Source of the DNA: Actinomadura cremea
Lineage (GTDB): Bacteria > Actinomycetota > Actinomycetes > Streptosporangiales > Streptosporangiaceae
NCBI RefSeq assembly: GCF_014648495.1
Contig: NZ_BMRF01000034.1
Span: 1 to 59,605 of the forward strand
DNA: 59,605 bases
Reading direction: 5' to 3'
Shown here: positions 35,819 through 45,811 of the stretch, one piece after another
Layout: every line of letters starts with the position of its first letter
How positions within the stretch are numbered: position 1 is the stretch's first letter
The notes under the pieces: generated by a model
What the model was told of the DNA's origin: nothing
Seen by the model: the letters and a program-made list of their open reading frames with translations, nothing else
Database searches by the model: none
Made by a program: the position numbers and the translations under genes

Positions 35819-38114
35819 GCACGGCCCCGACGTGCCGCCCCACGCGGCGACGACCCCCGACCCCACCGAGGACGACATGGCAGAGGAGATCCCCCCGGAC
35901 GGCGCCGCGCCCCCGTCCGGCACCTACCGCGTCCAGCTCCGCGGGACGCCCGAGGAGCACTTCGGCTTCGCCGAGGCCGCGGCGCTCGCCCCCTACCTGG
36001 CGGCGCTCGGCGTGTCCCACGTGTACCTGTCGCCGATCCTGCGGGCCGCGCCCGGGTCCGCGCACGGCTACGACGTCGTCGACCACTCGCGGCTCGCCGA
36101 CGAGCTGGGCGGCGCGGAGGCGTTCGGCGCGATGGCGACCCGGTTCCGCGCGCACGGCCTGCGGCTGCTGATCGACATCGTGCCGAACCACATGGCGATC
36201 CCGGCTCCGCCCGAGCCGAACGCGCCGCTGACCGCCGTCCTCGCGGAGGGCCGGTCGTCCCCCTTCGCCCGCTGGTTCGACGTGGACTGGGACGCGGGCG
36301 GCGGACGGCTCGTCCCGCCCGGCGGCGGCGAGCCCAACTACCGGCGGTTCTTCGACATCTCCGGGCTCATCGGGCTGCGCCAGGAGGAACGGGAGGTGTT
36401 CGACACCACCCACGCGCTGCCGGTCGACCTCATCGACCAGGGCCTCGTGGACGGCCTGCGCGTCGACCATCCGGACGGCCTCGCCGACCCGCGCGGCTAC
36501 CTGCGCCGCCTCGCCGCCGCCGCGCCGGGCGCGTGGGTGCTCGCCGAGAAGGTCACCGAGGGCGGGGAGCGGCTCCCGGCGGACTGGCCGTGCGCGGGCA
36601 CGACCGGCTACGACTCGCTGCCGATGATCGGCGGCCTGTTCGTCGACCCGGCCGGCGAGAAGCCGCTGACCGACCTCTACACGTCGCTGACCGGCGGCCC
36701 GGCGGGCTTCGCGGAGGTCGAGCGCGAGGCCCGCCGGTACGCCGCCGAGCACGGGCTGAAACCCGAGGTCGACCGGTTGGCGCGCGTCCTGCACCGCAGC
36801 GCGGGCGATCGTCCCGGCTTGCGGCAGGCGCTCGTCGAGCTGCTCGTCGCCATGCCGGTGTACCGCGCGTACGTCGTGCCGGGTGAGGACGCCCAGCCCC
36901 AAGCCGTTGAGATTCTGGATGAGGCCGCCCGAAGCGCGCGCACACGGTTGTCCGAAGACCTGCACGGCGACCTGGACACCGTGGTGGACCTCGCTCTGGG
37001 CCGGGGCGAGAAGACCGACCCCGAGTTCATCATCCGGTTCCAGCAGACGACGGCGCCGCTGTCGGCCAAGGGCGTCGAGGACACCGCGTTCTACCGGTGG
37101 AACCGCATGGCCTCCCTGAACGAAGTGGGCGGCGACCCGGACCGGTTCTCGGTCGACCCGGTGGACTTCCATACGCACTGCATCCGCCTGGCCCGCGACT
37201 GGCCCCAGACCATGACGACGCTCTCCACGCACGACACCAAGCGCCAGGAGGACGTCCGGGCCTGGCTCAACGTCCTGTCGGAACTGCCGGACGAGTGGGC
37301 CGAGGCCGTGCACCGCTGGAGGGACTGGTGGGGCGGCGCCCGGTCCCCGCTGGAACCCGACCTGGAATACCTCCTGTGGCAGACGCTCGTCGGCGCCTGG
37401 CCCCTGGAGCCCGGCCGGCTCACCGAGTTCCTCACCAAGGCGATGCGCGAGGCCAAGACCCGGACGTCCTGGCTCGACCCCGACACCGAGTACGAGGACG
37501 CCGTCCTGGAGCACGCCCGGCGCATCCTGGCCGATCCCGACCTCATCACGGACGTCACCGCGTTCGTCTCCCGCATGCATCCGTACGCGCGCGTCAACAT
37601 CCTCGGGCAGAAGCTCGTGCAGCTCGCCATGCCGGGCGTCCCGGACGTCTACCAGGGCTGCGAGATGACCGCGCTCGCGCTCGTCGACCCCGACAACCGG
37701 CGCCCGGTGGACTACGGGCTGCGCCGCGAGCGCCTGCACCGCCTCGACACCGGGCGCGGCCCCAAGGACGTCGACGACGAGAAGCTGCTGGTCACCATGC
37801 GGGCGCTGCGGCTGCGCCGGTCCCGGCCGGGCTGGTTCGGCCCCGCCGCCGGGTACGAGCCGCTCGCCGCGCGCGGGCCCGCCGCCGACCACGTCGTCGG
37901 CTTCCGGCGCGGCGACGCGCTCGCGCTCGCCACCCGGCTGCCGGTCGGCCTGGAGCGGCGCGGCGGCTGGGCCGCGACGACGGTCGGCGCGGGGCGGCAG
38001 GGCTGGCACGACGTCCTGACCGGCGCGATGCACTGGGGGCCGGACCTGGACGCCGCCGACGTGTTCGCGCAGCTTCCGGTGGCGCTGCTCGTCCCCCGGG
38101 AGGTCTCGAGGTGA
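35811..38114 (+). CDS. treY: Maltooligosyl trehalose synthase TreY (internal segment missing)
   Basis: 767 residues from GTG 35811 (overlaps glgX stop), or 745 from ATG 35877, where homology begins soon after (TYRVQLRG). TreY converts the reducing end of maltodextrin to a trehalosyl unit. Present: YLSPILRAAPGSAHGYDVVDH, IDIVPNHMA, GLRVDHPDGLADPRGY with the catalytic Asp, SAKGVEDTAFYRWNR, STHDTKRQEDVRAWL, PGVPDVYQG. Between FDVDWDAGGGRLVPP and NYRRFFDISGL the protein goes straight on, while TreY proteins I know carry about 55-75 further residues there (including an RQHYRL-type motif). The deletion is in frame, so activity is uncertain. Confidence 0.92.
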   Translation: MPEHGPDVPPHAATTPDPTEDDMAEEIPPDGAAPPSGTYRVQLRGTPEEHFGFAEAAALAPYLAALGVSHVYLSPILRAAPGSAHGYDVVDHSRLADELGGAEAFGAMATRFRAHGLRLLIDIVPNHMAIPAPPEPNAPLTAVLAEGRSSPFARWFDVDWDAGGGRLVPPGGGEPNYRRFFDISGLIGLRQEEREVFDTTHALPVDLIDQGLVDGLRVDHPDGLADPRGYLRRLAAAAPGAWVLAEKVTEGGERLPADWPCAGTTGYDSLPMIGGLFVDPAGEKPLTDLYTSLTGGPAGFAEVEREARRYAAEHGLKPEVDRLARVLHRSAGDRPGLRQALVELLVAMPVYRAYVVPGEDAQPQAVEILDEAARSARTRLSEDLHGDLDTVVDLALGRGEKTDPEFIIRFQQTTAPLSAKGVEDTAFYRWNRMASLNEVGGDPDRFSVDPVDFHTHCIRLARDWPQTMTTLSTHDTKRQEDVRAWLNVLSELPDEWAEAVHRWRDWWGGARSPLEPDLEYLLWQTLVGAWPLEPGRLTEFLTKAMREAKTRTSWLDPDTEYEDAVLEHARRILADPDLITDVTAFVSRMHPYARVNILGQKLVQLAMPGVPDVYQGCEMTALALVDPDNRRPVDYGLRRERLHRLDTGRGPKDVDDEKLLVTMRALRLRRSRPGWFGPAAGYEPLAARGPAADHVVGFRRGDALALATRLPVGLERRGGWAATTVGAGRQGWHDVLTGAMHWGPDLDAADVFAQLPVALLVPREVSR

Positions 38115-38130
38115 CCGGGGAGGCCGCCGG

Positions 38131-39924
38131 GTGACCCGGTTCGAGGTATGGGCGCCGGACGCCGGCCGCGTGCACGTCGCGGCCGGCGCCGCGCCCGACC
38201 TCGCCCGGCATCCGATGGCGCCCCTGCCCGGCCGTCCCGGCTGGTGGGGGACGGACGTGCCGGACGCGGCCCACGGGACGGACTACGGGTTCGTCCTCGA
38301 CGAGGGCGGCGAGGTCCTGCCCGACCCGCGCTCCCGCTGGCAGCCGAACGGCGTGCACGGCCCGAGCCGCGTCTACGACCACGCCACGTTCGCCTGGACG
38401 GACGCGGGGTGGCGCGGGCGGCCGCTCGCGGGGAGCGTCCTGTACGAACTGCACGTGGGCACCTTCACCCCGGAAGGAACCTTCGACGCCGCTGCGGAAC
38501 GCCTGGACCATCTCGTCTCGCTGGGGATCGACGCAGTAGAACTGCTGCCCGTCGCGTCGTTCCCCGGTCGGCACGGGTGGGGCTACGACGGCGTACACCT
38601 GTGGGCGCCGCACGAACCCTACGGCGGCCCGGACGGACTCAAGCGGTTCGTGGACGCCGCCCACGCGCGCGGCATCGCGGTCGTCCTGGACGTCGTCTAC
38701 AACCACCTGGGCCCGGACGGGAACCGTCTCGCCTCCTACGGCCCGTATTTCACCGGCGCCCACACCACCCCTTGGGGCGACGCGGTGAATTTCGACCAGG
38801 AAGGCTCGGACGAGGTCCGCGCGTTCGTCGTCCAGAACGCGCTCATGTGGCTCCGCGACCACCACCTGGACGGGCTCCGCCTGGACGCCGTCCACGCCAT
38901 CACCGACCACCGCGCGGTGCACATCCTGGAGGAACTCGCGGAGGCCGTGGCCGGATTGTCGGCGCATCTGGGTCGCGAACTGTTCCTGATAGCCGAATCG
39001 GACCTGAACGACCCGCGCCTGGTGACGTCCCGGGAAGCGGGCGGATACGGGCTCGACGCGCAGTGGAGCGACGACTTCCACCACGCTCTGCACGCCGTCC
39101 TAACCGGTGAACGCCAGGGTTACTACTGCGACTTCGGTTCACTGGAGACACTGAAGAAAGCCCTGACGAAAGTGTTCGTCCACGACGGCACGATGTCGAA
39201 CTACAGGGGACGGCGCCACGGCCGTCCCGTCGACGTCCGCGCAACGCCCGCGCACCGCTTTCTGGGGTTCCTGCAGAACCACGACCAGGTGGGCAATCGC
39301 GCGTCCGGGGACCGCGTCGGCGCGACGCTGGACGTGCCGATGCTGAAAGCGGGCGCGGCTCTCCTTCTCCTGGCCCCCTTCACGCCGATGCTGTTCATGG
39401 GCGAGGAATGGGGCGCGTCCAGCCCGTGGTGCTATTTCACCGACCATGTGGACCCGGACCTCGGACGGGCGGTGAGCGAGGGCCGCCGCCGGGAGTTCGC
39501 CCGCCACGGCTGGGCGGGCGGCGACGTCCCCGACCCGCAGGCGCCGGACACCTTCCGCCGTTCGGTGCTCGACTGGGCCGAACCGGACAGGGCGCCCCAT
39601 CGTGAACTGCTCGACTGGTACCGGTCGCTGATCGCCCTCCGCCGCGCGATTCCCGACCTCAACGACCCGCGCCTCTCCGGAACCCGGGCGGAGGTCGAAG
39701 AGGACGCCGAGAACCGTCGGATCACCATCTGCCGCGGCCGTGTCCGCATCATCGCGAACCTCGCGGGCGGGTCCGCGACCGTCACGGTCCCCGCGTCCCG
39801 GCTCCTCCTCGCGTCCGATCCGGACGTGAAACTCGAAACGGACACCGTCGGCGATTCTGGAACCGGCTCGCTGAGCCTCCCCGGCGCCTCCGTCGCGGTC
39901 CTTCGGCTTCCGTTCTCCGGGTGA
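38131..39924 (+). CDS. treZ: Maltooligosyl trehalose trehalohydrolase TreZ
   Basis: 597 residues. Releases trehalose from maltooligosyl trehalose. N-terminal CBM48-like domain (TRFEVWAPDAGRVHVAAG), GH13 barrel with YELHVGTFTPEGTF, VVYNHLGPDGNRL, nucleophile in DGLRLDAVHAI (near 250), acid in FLIAESDLNDPR (near 287), and FLQNHDQVGNRASGDR, plus a small C-terminal beta domain. Start GTG 38131 with GGAGG upstream. It ends the glgX-treY-treZ operon (the TreX/Y/Z route). Confidence 0.95.
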   Translation: MTRFEVWAPDAGRVHVAAGAAPDLARHPMAPLPGRPGWWGTDVPDAAHGTDYGFVLDEGGEVLPDPRSRWQPNGVHGPSRVYDHATFAWTDAGWRGRPLAGSVLYELHVGTFTPEGTFDAAAERLDHLVSLGIDAVELLPVASFPGRHGWGYDGVHLWAPHEPYGGPDGLKRFVDAAHARGIAVVLDVVYNHLGPDGNRLASYGPYFTGAHTTPWGDAVNFDQEGSDEVRAFVVQNALMWLRDHHLDGLRLDAVHAITDHRAVHILEELAEAVAGLSAHLGRELFLIAESDLNDPRLVTSREAGGYGLDAQWSDDFHHALHAVLTGERQGYYCDFGSLETLKKALTKVFVHDGTMSNYRGRRHGRPVDVRATPAHRFLGFLQNHDQVGNRASGDRVGATLDVPMLKAGAALLLLAPFTPMLFMGEEWGASSPWCYFTDHVDPDLGRAVSEGRRREFARHGWAGGDVPDPQAPDTFRRSVLDWAEPDRAPHRELLDWYRSLIALRRAIPDLNDPRLSGTRAEVEEDAENRRITICRGRVRIIANLAGGSATVTVPASRLLLASDPDVKLETDTVGDSGTGSLSLPGASVAVLRLPFSG

Positions 39925-40037
39925 GATGCCAGGACTCGCCCGATTCCCGGCAAAGATGTGTGTTCGCGATTCCACTATGAGTGGCAAACCGCAGGTCAAG
40001 AGCGCGGTGGCGGCCGAGAAACGTTCAAGATTGGTCA

Positions 40038-40043
40038 TACGAT
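40038..40043 (+). promoter_or_regulatory. Leaderless -10 of OmpR-type regulator
   Basis: TACGAT lies six bases before the ATG at 40050 with no Shine-Dalgarno between, so transcription should begin at or next to the start codon. Confidence 0.5.
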
Positions 40044-40049
40044 CGGTTC

Positions 40050-40721
40050 ATGACCTCAGTACTGCTCGCCGAGGACGACACGTCCATCTCCGAGCCTCTC
40101 GCCCGCGCGCTGCGTCGCGAGGGGTACACCGTCGAAGTCAGCCCGGACGGACCGCAGGCGCTGGAGCGGGCGCTCGGGGGCGGTGTGGACCTCATCGTGC
40201 TCGATCTCGGCCTGCCGGAGCTCGACGGCCTTGAGGTGGCCCGCAGGGTACGTGCCGAGGGGCACGGAGTCCCGATACTGATTCTGACCGCCCGCGCCGA
40301 CGAGGTCGACACCGTCGTCGGGCTCGACGCGGGCGCAGACGACTACGTCACCAAGCCGTTCCGGCTCGCCGAACTGCTCGCCCGGGTGCGGGCCCTGCTG
40401 CGCCGGGGCAGCACCGAGACCCCGATCGTCCAGGGGGTGCGGATCGACGCCGAGTCGCGCCGGGCCTGGATGGGCGACCAGGAGCTCCAGCTGACCACCA
40501 AGGAGTTCGACCTGCTGCGCGTCCTGGTCAGGGACGCGGGAAAGGTCGTGACCCGCGAACAGATCATGCGCGAGGTGTGGGACACCAACTGGTGGGGTTC
40601 CACGAAAACCCTCGACATGCATATTTCCTGGCTGCGCCGCAAGCTCGGCGACGACGCCGGCAGTCCCCGCTACATCACCACGGTGCGGGGCGTCGGCTTC
40701 CGGTTCGAACGCGGCGACTAG
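40050..40721 (+). CDS. OmpR/PhoB-family response regulator
   Basis: 223 residues. Receiver domain (1-115) with acidic pocket LLAEDD, phosphorylated Asp in LIVLDLGLPELDG, Thr in ILTARAD and Lys in VTKPF. The C-terminal winged helix ends in LDMHISWLRRKLGDDAGSPRYITTVRGVGFRF. It is partnered with the histidine kinase 95 bases downstream, with a hairpin between. Signal and regulon are not evident. Confidence 0.93.
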   Translation: MTSVLLAEDDTSISEPLARALRREGYTVEVSPDGPQALERALGGGVDLIVLDLGLPELDGLEVARRVRAEGHGVPILILTARADEVDTVVGLDAGADDYVTKPFRLAELLARVRALLRRGSTETPIVQGVRIDAESRRAWMGDQELQLTTKEFDLLRVLVRDAGKVVTREQIMREVWDTNWWGSTKTLDMHISWLRRKLGDDAGSPRYITTVRGVGFRFERGD

Positions 40722-40744
40722 CACCGGCCGCCACGGTCGCGCGG

Positions 40745-40777
40745 CCCCTCCCCCGGGCCTTCCCGAGAGGCCGGGGG
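40745..40777 (+). terminator. GC-rich hairpin between regulator and kinase
   Basis: A run CCCCCGGGCCT (about 40750-40760) pairs with AGGCCGGGGG (40768-40777) around a 7-base loop, with one bulged G. It has no U-run and lies between the response-regulator stop and the kinase ribosome-binding site (AAGGAG), so it probably attenuates or protects rather than fully separates the two genes. Confidence 0.45.
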
Positions 40778-40816
40778 GACCCGGTGCGGCCGTGGCATCA
40801 CCCCTAAGGAGCCCTG

Positions 40817-42091
40817 ATGAGGCGCCGACTCCTGCTGTCGACGCTCGCGGTGGCGGTGGTCGCGATCCTGCTGCTCGGCATCCCCCTCGCCTACGCCGCC
40901 CACAAGCTCATCCACGAGGAGGCCCGCCGGTCCCTGGAGCGCGAGGCGTCCACCATCCTCGGCGGCGTCGGCTACAGCCGGCAGACCGGCCGGCCGCTCC
41001 ACGGCGCGGTGATCGCGCGGGAGTATCCCGGCCGCCACATCTTCATCACCCTGCCGGACGGCCGCACGATCATCGCCGGGCCCGACCCGGGCAACGCGCG
41101 GACGCTCACCGCCGCCACGTCCGCCGAGGGCGTCCGCGTCCGCGTGTCACGGCCCGCGTCGCAGGTCCAGGACGCCGAACTGCGGCTCCTGCTCCTGATC
41201 GGCAGCCTCGCGCTGCTCGGCGTCGCCGTCACCGTCGGCCTCGCCATGGTGCAGGCCCGCAAGCTCACGCTCCCGCTCATCGATCTCGCCGAGACCGCCG
41301 ACCGGCTCGGCACCGGCAACGCCCGCCCGCGCCGCCGCCGCTACGGCATCCCCGAGGTCGACCGGGTCGCCGAGGTCCTCGACCGCAGCGCCGTCCGGGT
41401 CGCCGACCTGCTCGCCTCCAGCCGCGAGTTCGCCTCCGACGCCAGCCACCAGCTGCGCACCCCGCTCACCGCCCTGTCCATGCGGCTCGACGAGATGATC
41501 GAGGCCGCCGACTACCCCGACGTCGTCCGCGAGGAGGGCGCGGCGGCCGTCGCGCAGACCGAACGCCTCGTCGCCGTCGTCGAGCAGCTGCTCGCCCGCG
41601 CCCGCCACGACCGCACCGGCGGCGCCGTCCCCGCCCCCATCGACGACATCATCGCCCAGCAGGTGGAGGAGTGGCGCCCCATCTTCCGCCGCGCCGGACG
41701 CGACGTCCGCATCATCGGCGAGCAGGGACTCGTCGGCATGACCAACCCCGAGGGGCTTTCCCAGATCGTCGCGACCCTGCTCGACAACTCCCTCATGCAC
41801 GGCGCCGGAACCGTGACCATCCACACCAAGCCGGGCGGCAGCTCGGTCGTGGTCGAGGTCGGCGACGAGGGCGAGGGCATCCCGTCCGACCTCGAACCGC
41901 GGATCTTCGAACGCAGCGTCAGCGGCGGTCGCGGCACCGGACTCGGCCTCTACCTCGCCCGCTCCCTCGCCGTCGTCGACGGCGGCCGGCTGGAGCTGAT
42001 CCAGGCCCGTCCCGCCGTGTTCGGCGTCTTCCTCCGGCAGTCCGCGCAGGCCAGGCTGGCGGCGGAACGCGTCGTCATCGGGCCCGCGTGA
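40817..42091 (+). CDS. Sensor histidine kinase (two-component)
   Basis: 424 residues. Transmembrane helix 1 (4-27), short extracytoplasmic sensor (about 28-118), helix 2 (about 122-146), HAMP-like linker, H-box SDASHQLRTPLTALSMRLDE with the phosphorylated His, N-box TLLDNSLMHG, G1 VGDEGEGIP, G2 GRGTGLGLYLARSL. AAGGAG lies five bases before the ATG. It is the partner of the OmpR-type regulator upstream. Convergent with GtrA. Confidence 0.93.
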   Translation: MRRRLLLSTLAVAVVAILLLGIPLAYAAHKLIHEEARRSLEREASTILGGVGYSRQTGRPLHGAVIAREYPGRHIFITLPDGRTIIAGPDPGNARTLTAATSAEGVRVRVSRPASQVQDAELRLLLLIGSLALLGVAVTVGLAMVQARKLTLPLIDLAETADRLGTGNARPRRRRYGIPEVDRVAEVLDRSAVRVADLLASSREFASDASHQLRTPLTALSMRLDEMIEAADYPDVVREEGAAAVAQTERLVAVVEQLLARARHDRTGGAVPAPIDDIIAQQVEEWRPIFRRAGRDVRIIGEQGLVGMTNPEGLSQIVATLLDNSLMHGAGTVTIHTKPGGSSVVVEVGDEGEGIPSDLEPRIFERSVSGGRGTGLGLYLARSLAVVDGGRLELIQARPAVFGVFLRQSAQARLAAERVVIGPA

Positions 42092-42116
42092 GACCGGCTC
42101 CGGACGGGGGGAGCGC

Positions 42117-42719
42117 TCAGTGCGCGGCGTAGTCCTCGGTGTGCGCGTCGAGCGGGTGGCCGAGCCGCGGCGCGGCCCGGACGTCCGCGCGGTGCGCCCC
42201 CGGGACGTCGTCCACCGGGTCGCCGTCCGCGGCGGCGCCCCCGTCGGCGGGCTCGGGCAGCCCGGACGCCGGGTCGACCGGCGGGGCGTCGGTCGGCAGG
42301 AACACCCACTTCTTGTACGCCCAGAACCGGAACAGCGTCGCCGCGCCCGTCCCGACGATCATCGCGGTGTTGTAGGGGATCGGCCCCTCCAGCCGCAGCA
42401 CGTAGATCGTGAACCCGATGAACAGCTGGGTGATGACGAGTCCCACGCCGTTCAGCGCGAAGAAGATCAGGTACTCGCGGCCGACCCCGCTGCGGTCGCG
42501 GTGCCGGAACGTCCAGTACCGGTTCGCCAGGTAGGAGAACGTCGTGGCCACCACCGTGGCGACCAGGAACGACGTCATCGGCCCCACATCGAGCCCGGCG
42601 TGCAGGACGTTGCTGACGATCATCGTGATGACGAACGCGATCACGCCCACGCTGCCGAACTTGGCGAGTTCGCGCACCAGGTGCTCGAACTTCCGCTGAA
42701 GACTGGCGACCAGGTTCAC
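42117..42719 (-). CDS. GtrA-family membrane protein
   Basis: 200 residues. Four transmembrane helices of the GtrA fold: FGSVGVIAFVITMIVSNVL, TSFLVATVVATTFSYLANRYWTF, FFALNGVGLVITQLFIGFTIYVL, and YNTAMIVGTGAATLFRFWAYKKWVF with the typical W-x-F ends. GtrA proteins flip lipid-linked sugars or support wall glycan synthesis (as in arabinogalactan assembly). The polar 45-residue tail is extra. The GTG at 42719 fits homology; upstream frame is unsupported. Confidence 0.85.
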   Translation of the reverse strand: MNLVASLQRKFEHLVRELAKFGSVGVIAFVITMIVSNVLHAGLDVGPMTSFLVATVVATTFSYLANRYWTFRHRDRSGVGREYLIFFALNGVGLVITQLFIGFTIYVLRLEGPIPYNTAMIVGTGAATLFRFWAYKKWVFLPTDAPPVDPASGLPEPADGGAAADGDPVDDVPGAHRADVRAAPRLGHPLDAHTEDYAAH

Positions 42720-42824
42720 GTAGAGGAACCGTCCTTCCGGACCTCGGCTATGGCGCCACGAGGGCGGCCAATGCGGGGAGCACAACGAGGATAGACGCAC
42801 GCGGTGCCGGAGACGTCGGAACAA

Positions 42825-42839
42825 GAACGTTTCACGTTC
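42825..42839. promoter_or_regulatory. Inverted repeat upstream of gtrA/purK
   Basis: GAACGT-TTC-ACGTTC is a perfect 6+6 inverted repeat in the 218-bp divergent region between the GtrA start (42719) and purK (42938). The same region holds TAACCT (42926-42931), six bases before the purK GTG, which fits a leaderless promoter. The regulator is unknown; nothing else stands out in the gap. Confidence 0.4.
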
Positions 42840-42937
42840 CGTCGCGGGTTCCCTGCCCGCACCCCGGGGGACCCACACCGAATCCGACGCACAGTACACG
42901 TGGTTCGTTCACGGTGCACGGCCGATAACCTTCTGAC

Positions 42938-44124
42938 GTGACCCTTTCTACCCCCGTCGTCGGCATGGCCGGCGGCGGTCAGCTCGCCCGGATGACGCAG
43001 CAGGCCGCGATCGCCCTGGGCGTCCCGCTGCGCGTCCTCGCCGGGGCGCCGGACGACTCCGCGGCGCAGGTCGTCGCGAACGTCCGCGTGGGCGACGACC
43101 GCGCGCTCGATGAGCTGCGGACGTTCGCCAAGGGCTGCGACGTGATCACCTTCGACCACGAGCACGTCCCCGGCGACCACATCCGCGACCTCGAGGAGTC
43201 CGGCGTCGCCTGCCGTCCCGGCTCCGCGGCCCTCGCCCACGCCCAGGACAAGCTCGTCATGCGCGAGCGGCTCTCCGCGTTCGGCGCCCCGTGCCCCGCG
43301 TACGCCCACCTGCCGGCGTCCGCGCCGCTCCAGATGCTGGAGGCGTTCGCCCGCGAGCACGGGTTCCCGCTGGTGGTCAAGGCCACCCGCGGCGGCTACG
43401 ACGGCAAGGGCGTGTGGGTCCTCGACGACCTCGGCGCCGCCGCGGCGCGGCTGGTGACCGGCCTCCTCGGGCAGGGCCTCGACCTCATGGTCGAGGAGCA
43501 CGTCGCGTTCCGCCGCGAGCTCGCCGCGCTCGTCGCCCGCTCCCCGTACGGGCAGGGCGCCGCGTACCCGATCGTCGAGACCGTCCAGGAGAAGGGCATC
43601 TGCACCGAGGTGATCGCCCCGGCGCCGGGCCTGTCCGACGATCTCGCCGTCGAGGCGCAGAACCTCGCCCTCGGTATCGCGAACGACCTGGGCGTCACCG
43701 GGCTCCTCGCCGTCGAGCTGTTCGAGACCGACACCGGCCTGATCGTCAACGAGCTCGCGATGCGCCCGCACAACTCGGGCCACTGGACGATCGAGGGCGC
43801 GCGCACGTCCCAGTTCGAGCAGCACCTGCGGGCCGTCCTCGACCTGCCCCTCGGCGCCACCGAGCCCACCGCCCCCGTCACCGTCATGGCGAACGTCCTC
43901 GGCGGCGACGACCCGGACGTCTACTCCCGCTACTTCCACGTGATGGCGCACGACCCGTCCGTCAAGGTCCACCTGTACGGCAAGGAGGTGCGGCCCGGAC
44001 GCAAGATCGGGCACGTGACCGTCCTCGGCGACGACCTCGCGGACGTCCGCGAGCGCGCCCGCCACGCCGCCGACTACCTCCGCCGGGGCCGGCGGACGAA
44101 GGACCACGAGAGCAAGGAGAACGC

Positions 44125-44128
<4 letters not shown>
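42938..44128 (+). CDS. purK: 5-(carboxyamino)imidazole ribonucleotide synthase
   Basis: 396 residues; ATP-grasp enzyme of purine synthesis converting AIR and bicarbonate to N5-CAIR. N-terminal [14 protein letters not shown]-grasp [34 protein letters not shown], and metal-ligand [20 protein letters not shown] 42938 is probably leaderless. It overlaps purE by four bases (ATGA), giving a purKE unit. Confidence 0.95.
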
Positions 44129-44616
<488 letters not shown>

Positions 44617-44648
44617 CCGCGGCCCGCGCCGCCGATCAGTGCCGCGGA

Positions 44649-45062
44649 TCAGTGCCGGCGGGCCCACTCGATCGCGGGGCAGCGGTCCATGACGACGTCG
44701 AGACCCGCGTCCAGCGCGCGCCGTCCCGCCTCCTCGTCGACCACGCCCAGCGGCAGCCACACGGCCCCGGCGCCCGCCGCGACCGCCTGGTCGATCACCG
44801 CGCCCGCGAACTCCGACCGCCGGTAGACGCCCACCACGTCGACCTTCTCGGGCAGCTCGGCCAGCGACGCGCGGCCCGGCTCGCCGAGCACCTCCTCGCG
44901 CGACGGATGCACCGGGAAGATCCGCTTCCCCCTCGTCTGCAGCAGCCGCGCCTGCTCGTGCACCACCCGCTCGGGACGGTCGTTCAGCCCGACGAACGCC
45001 CACGTCCGGGACTCGTCCAGGAGACGGGTGATGACGTCCGGGTCCGCGAAGGAAGCATCCAT
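44649..45062 (-). CDS. CoA-binding domain protein (YccU-like)
   Basis: 137 residues, a Rossmann-type CoA_binding_2 protein: TWAFVGLNDRPERVVHEQARLLQTRGKRIFPVHP, then VDVVGVYRRSEFAGAVIDQAVAAGAGAVWLPLGVVDEEA. Members are small cytosolic proteins of unclear role, some linked to CoA or ADP-ribose binding. ATG 45062 is chosen. It is convergent with purE. Confidence 0.9.
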   Translation of the reverse strand: MDASFADPDVITRLLDESRTWAFVGLNDRPERVVHEQARLLQTRGKRIFPVHPSREEVLGEPGRASLAELPEKVDVVGVYRRSEFAGAVIDQAVAAGAGAVWLPLGVVDEEAGRRALDAGLDVVMDRCPAIEWARRH

Positions 45063-45151
45063 ACCGGGCACAACACCCGGCGATCGCTGATCGTTCCCCG
45101 TCGCCCGAGCGCGCCCGCCACCGCGGTGGCGGTGGCGTCGCCCGCCGCCCG

Positions 45152-45811
45152 TCACCCGTCCGCGCCGGGCCGGATCAGGCCCGACTCGTAGGCGGCGATC
45201 ACCGCCTGCACGCGGTCGCGCGCGCCGAGCTTCGCCAGCACGTTGCTCACGTGGGTCTTGACCGTGTGCTCGCTGACCACGAGCGCCGCCGCGATCTCGG
45301 CGTTGGACAGGCCGCGCCCGACGAGCGTGAGCGTCTGCCGCTCCCGCTCGGTGAGCGCCTCCAGCGCGGGCGCGTCCCGGACGCGGGGACGGCCGCACAG
45401 CACGTCCCCGATCAGCCGCCGGGTCACGGTCGGCGCGAGCAGCGCCTCCCCGGCGGCCACCACCCGGACGGCGTGCACGAGGTCGTCCCGGCGCACGTCC
45501 TTCAGCAGGAACCCGCTCGCCCCCGCCCGCAGCGCGTCGTAGACGTGGTCGTCCTGGTCGAACGTGGTCAGCATCAGCGCGCGCGTGCCGGTCCGCGCGC
45601 AGATCTCGCGGGCCGCCTCGATGCCGTCCGTGCCGGGCATGCGGATGTCGAGCAGCGCGACGTGCGGGGCGTGCGCCCGGACGGCGTCGATCGCCGCGCG
45701 GCCGTCGGCGGCCTCGGCCACGACCGTGATGTCCGGCTGCGTGTCGAGGATGAGCGCGAACCCGCTGCGCACCAGCTCCTGGTCGTCCGCCACCACCACC
45801 CTGATCGTCAT
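45152..45811 (-). CDS. NarL/FixJ-family response regulator
   Basis: 219 residues. Receiver domain with VVVADDQELVRSG, phosphorylated Asp in LLDIRMPGTDG, MLTTFD and FLLKDV. The LuxR-type helix-turn-helix is LTERERQTLTLVGRGLSNAEIAAALVVSEHTVKTHVSNVLAKLG. It overlaps the upstream kinase gene by four bases. Its regulon is unknown; nearby genes give no clear target. Confidence 0.94.
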   Translation of the reverse strand: MTIRVVVADDQELVRSGFALILDTQPDITVVAEAADGRAAIDAVRAHAPHVALLDIRMPGTDGIEAAREICARTGTRALMLTTFDQDDHVYDALRAGASGFLLKDVRRDDLVHAVRVVAAGEALLAPTVTRRLIGDVLCGRPRVRDAPALEALTERERQTLTLVGRGLSNAEIAAALVVSEHTVKTHVSNVLAKLGARDRVQAVIAAYESGLIRPGADG

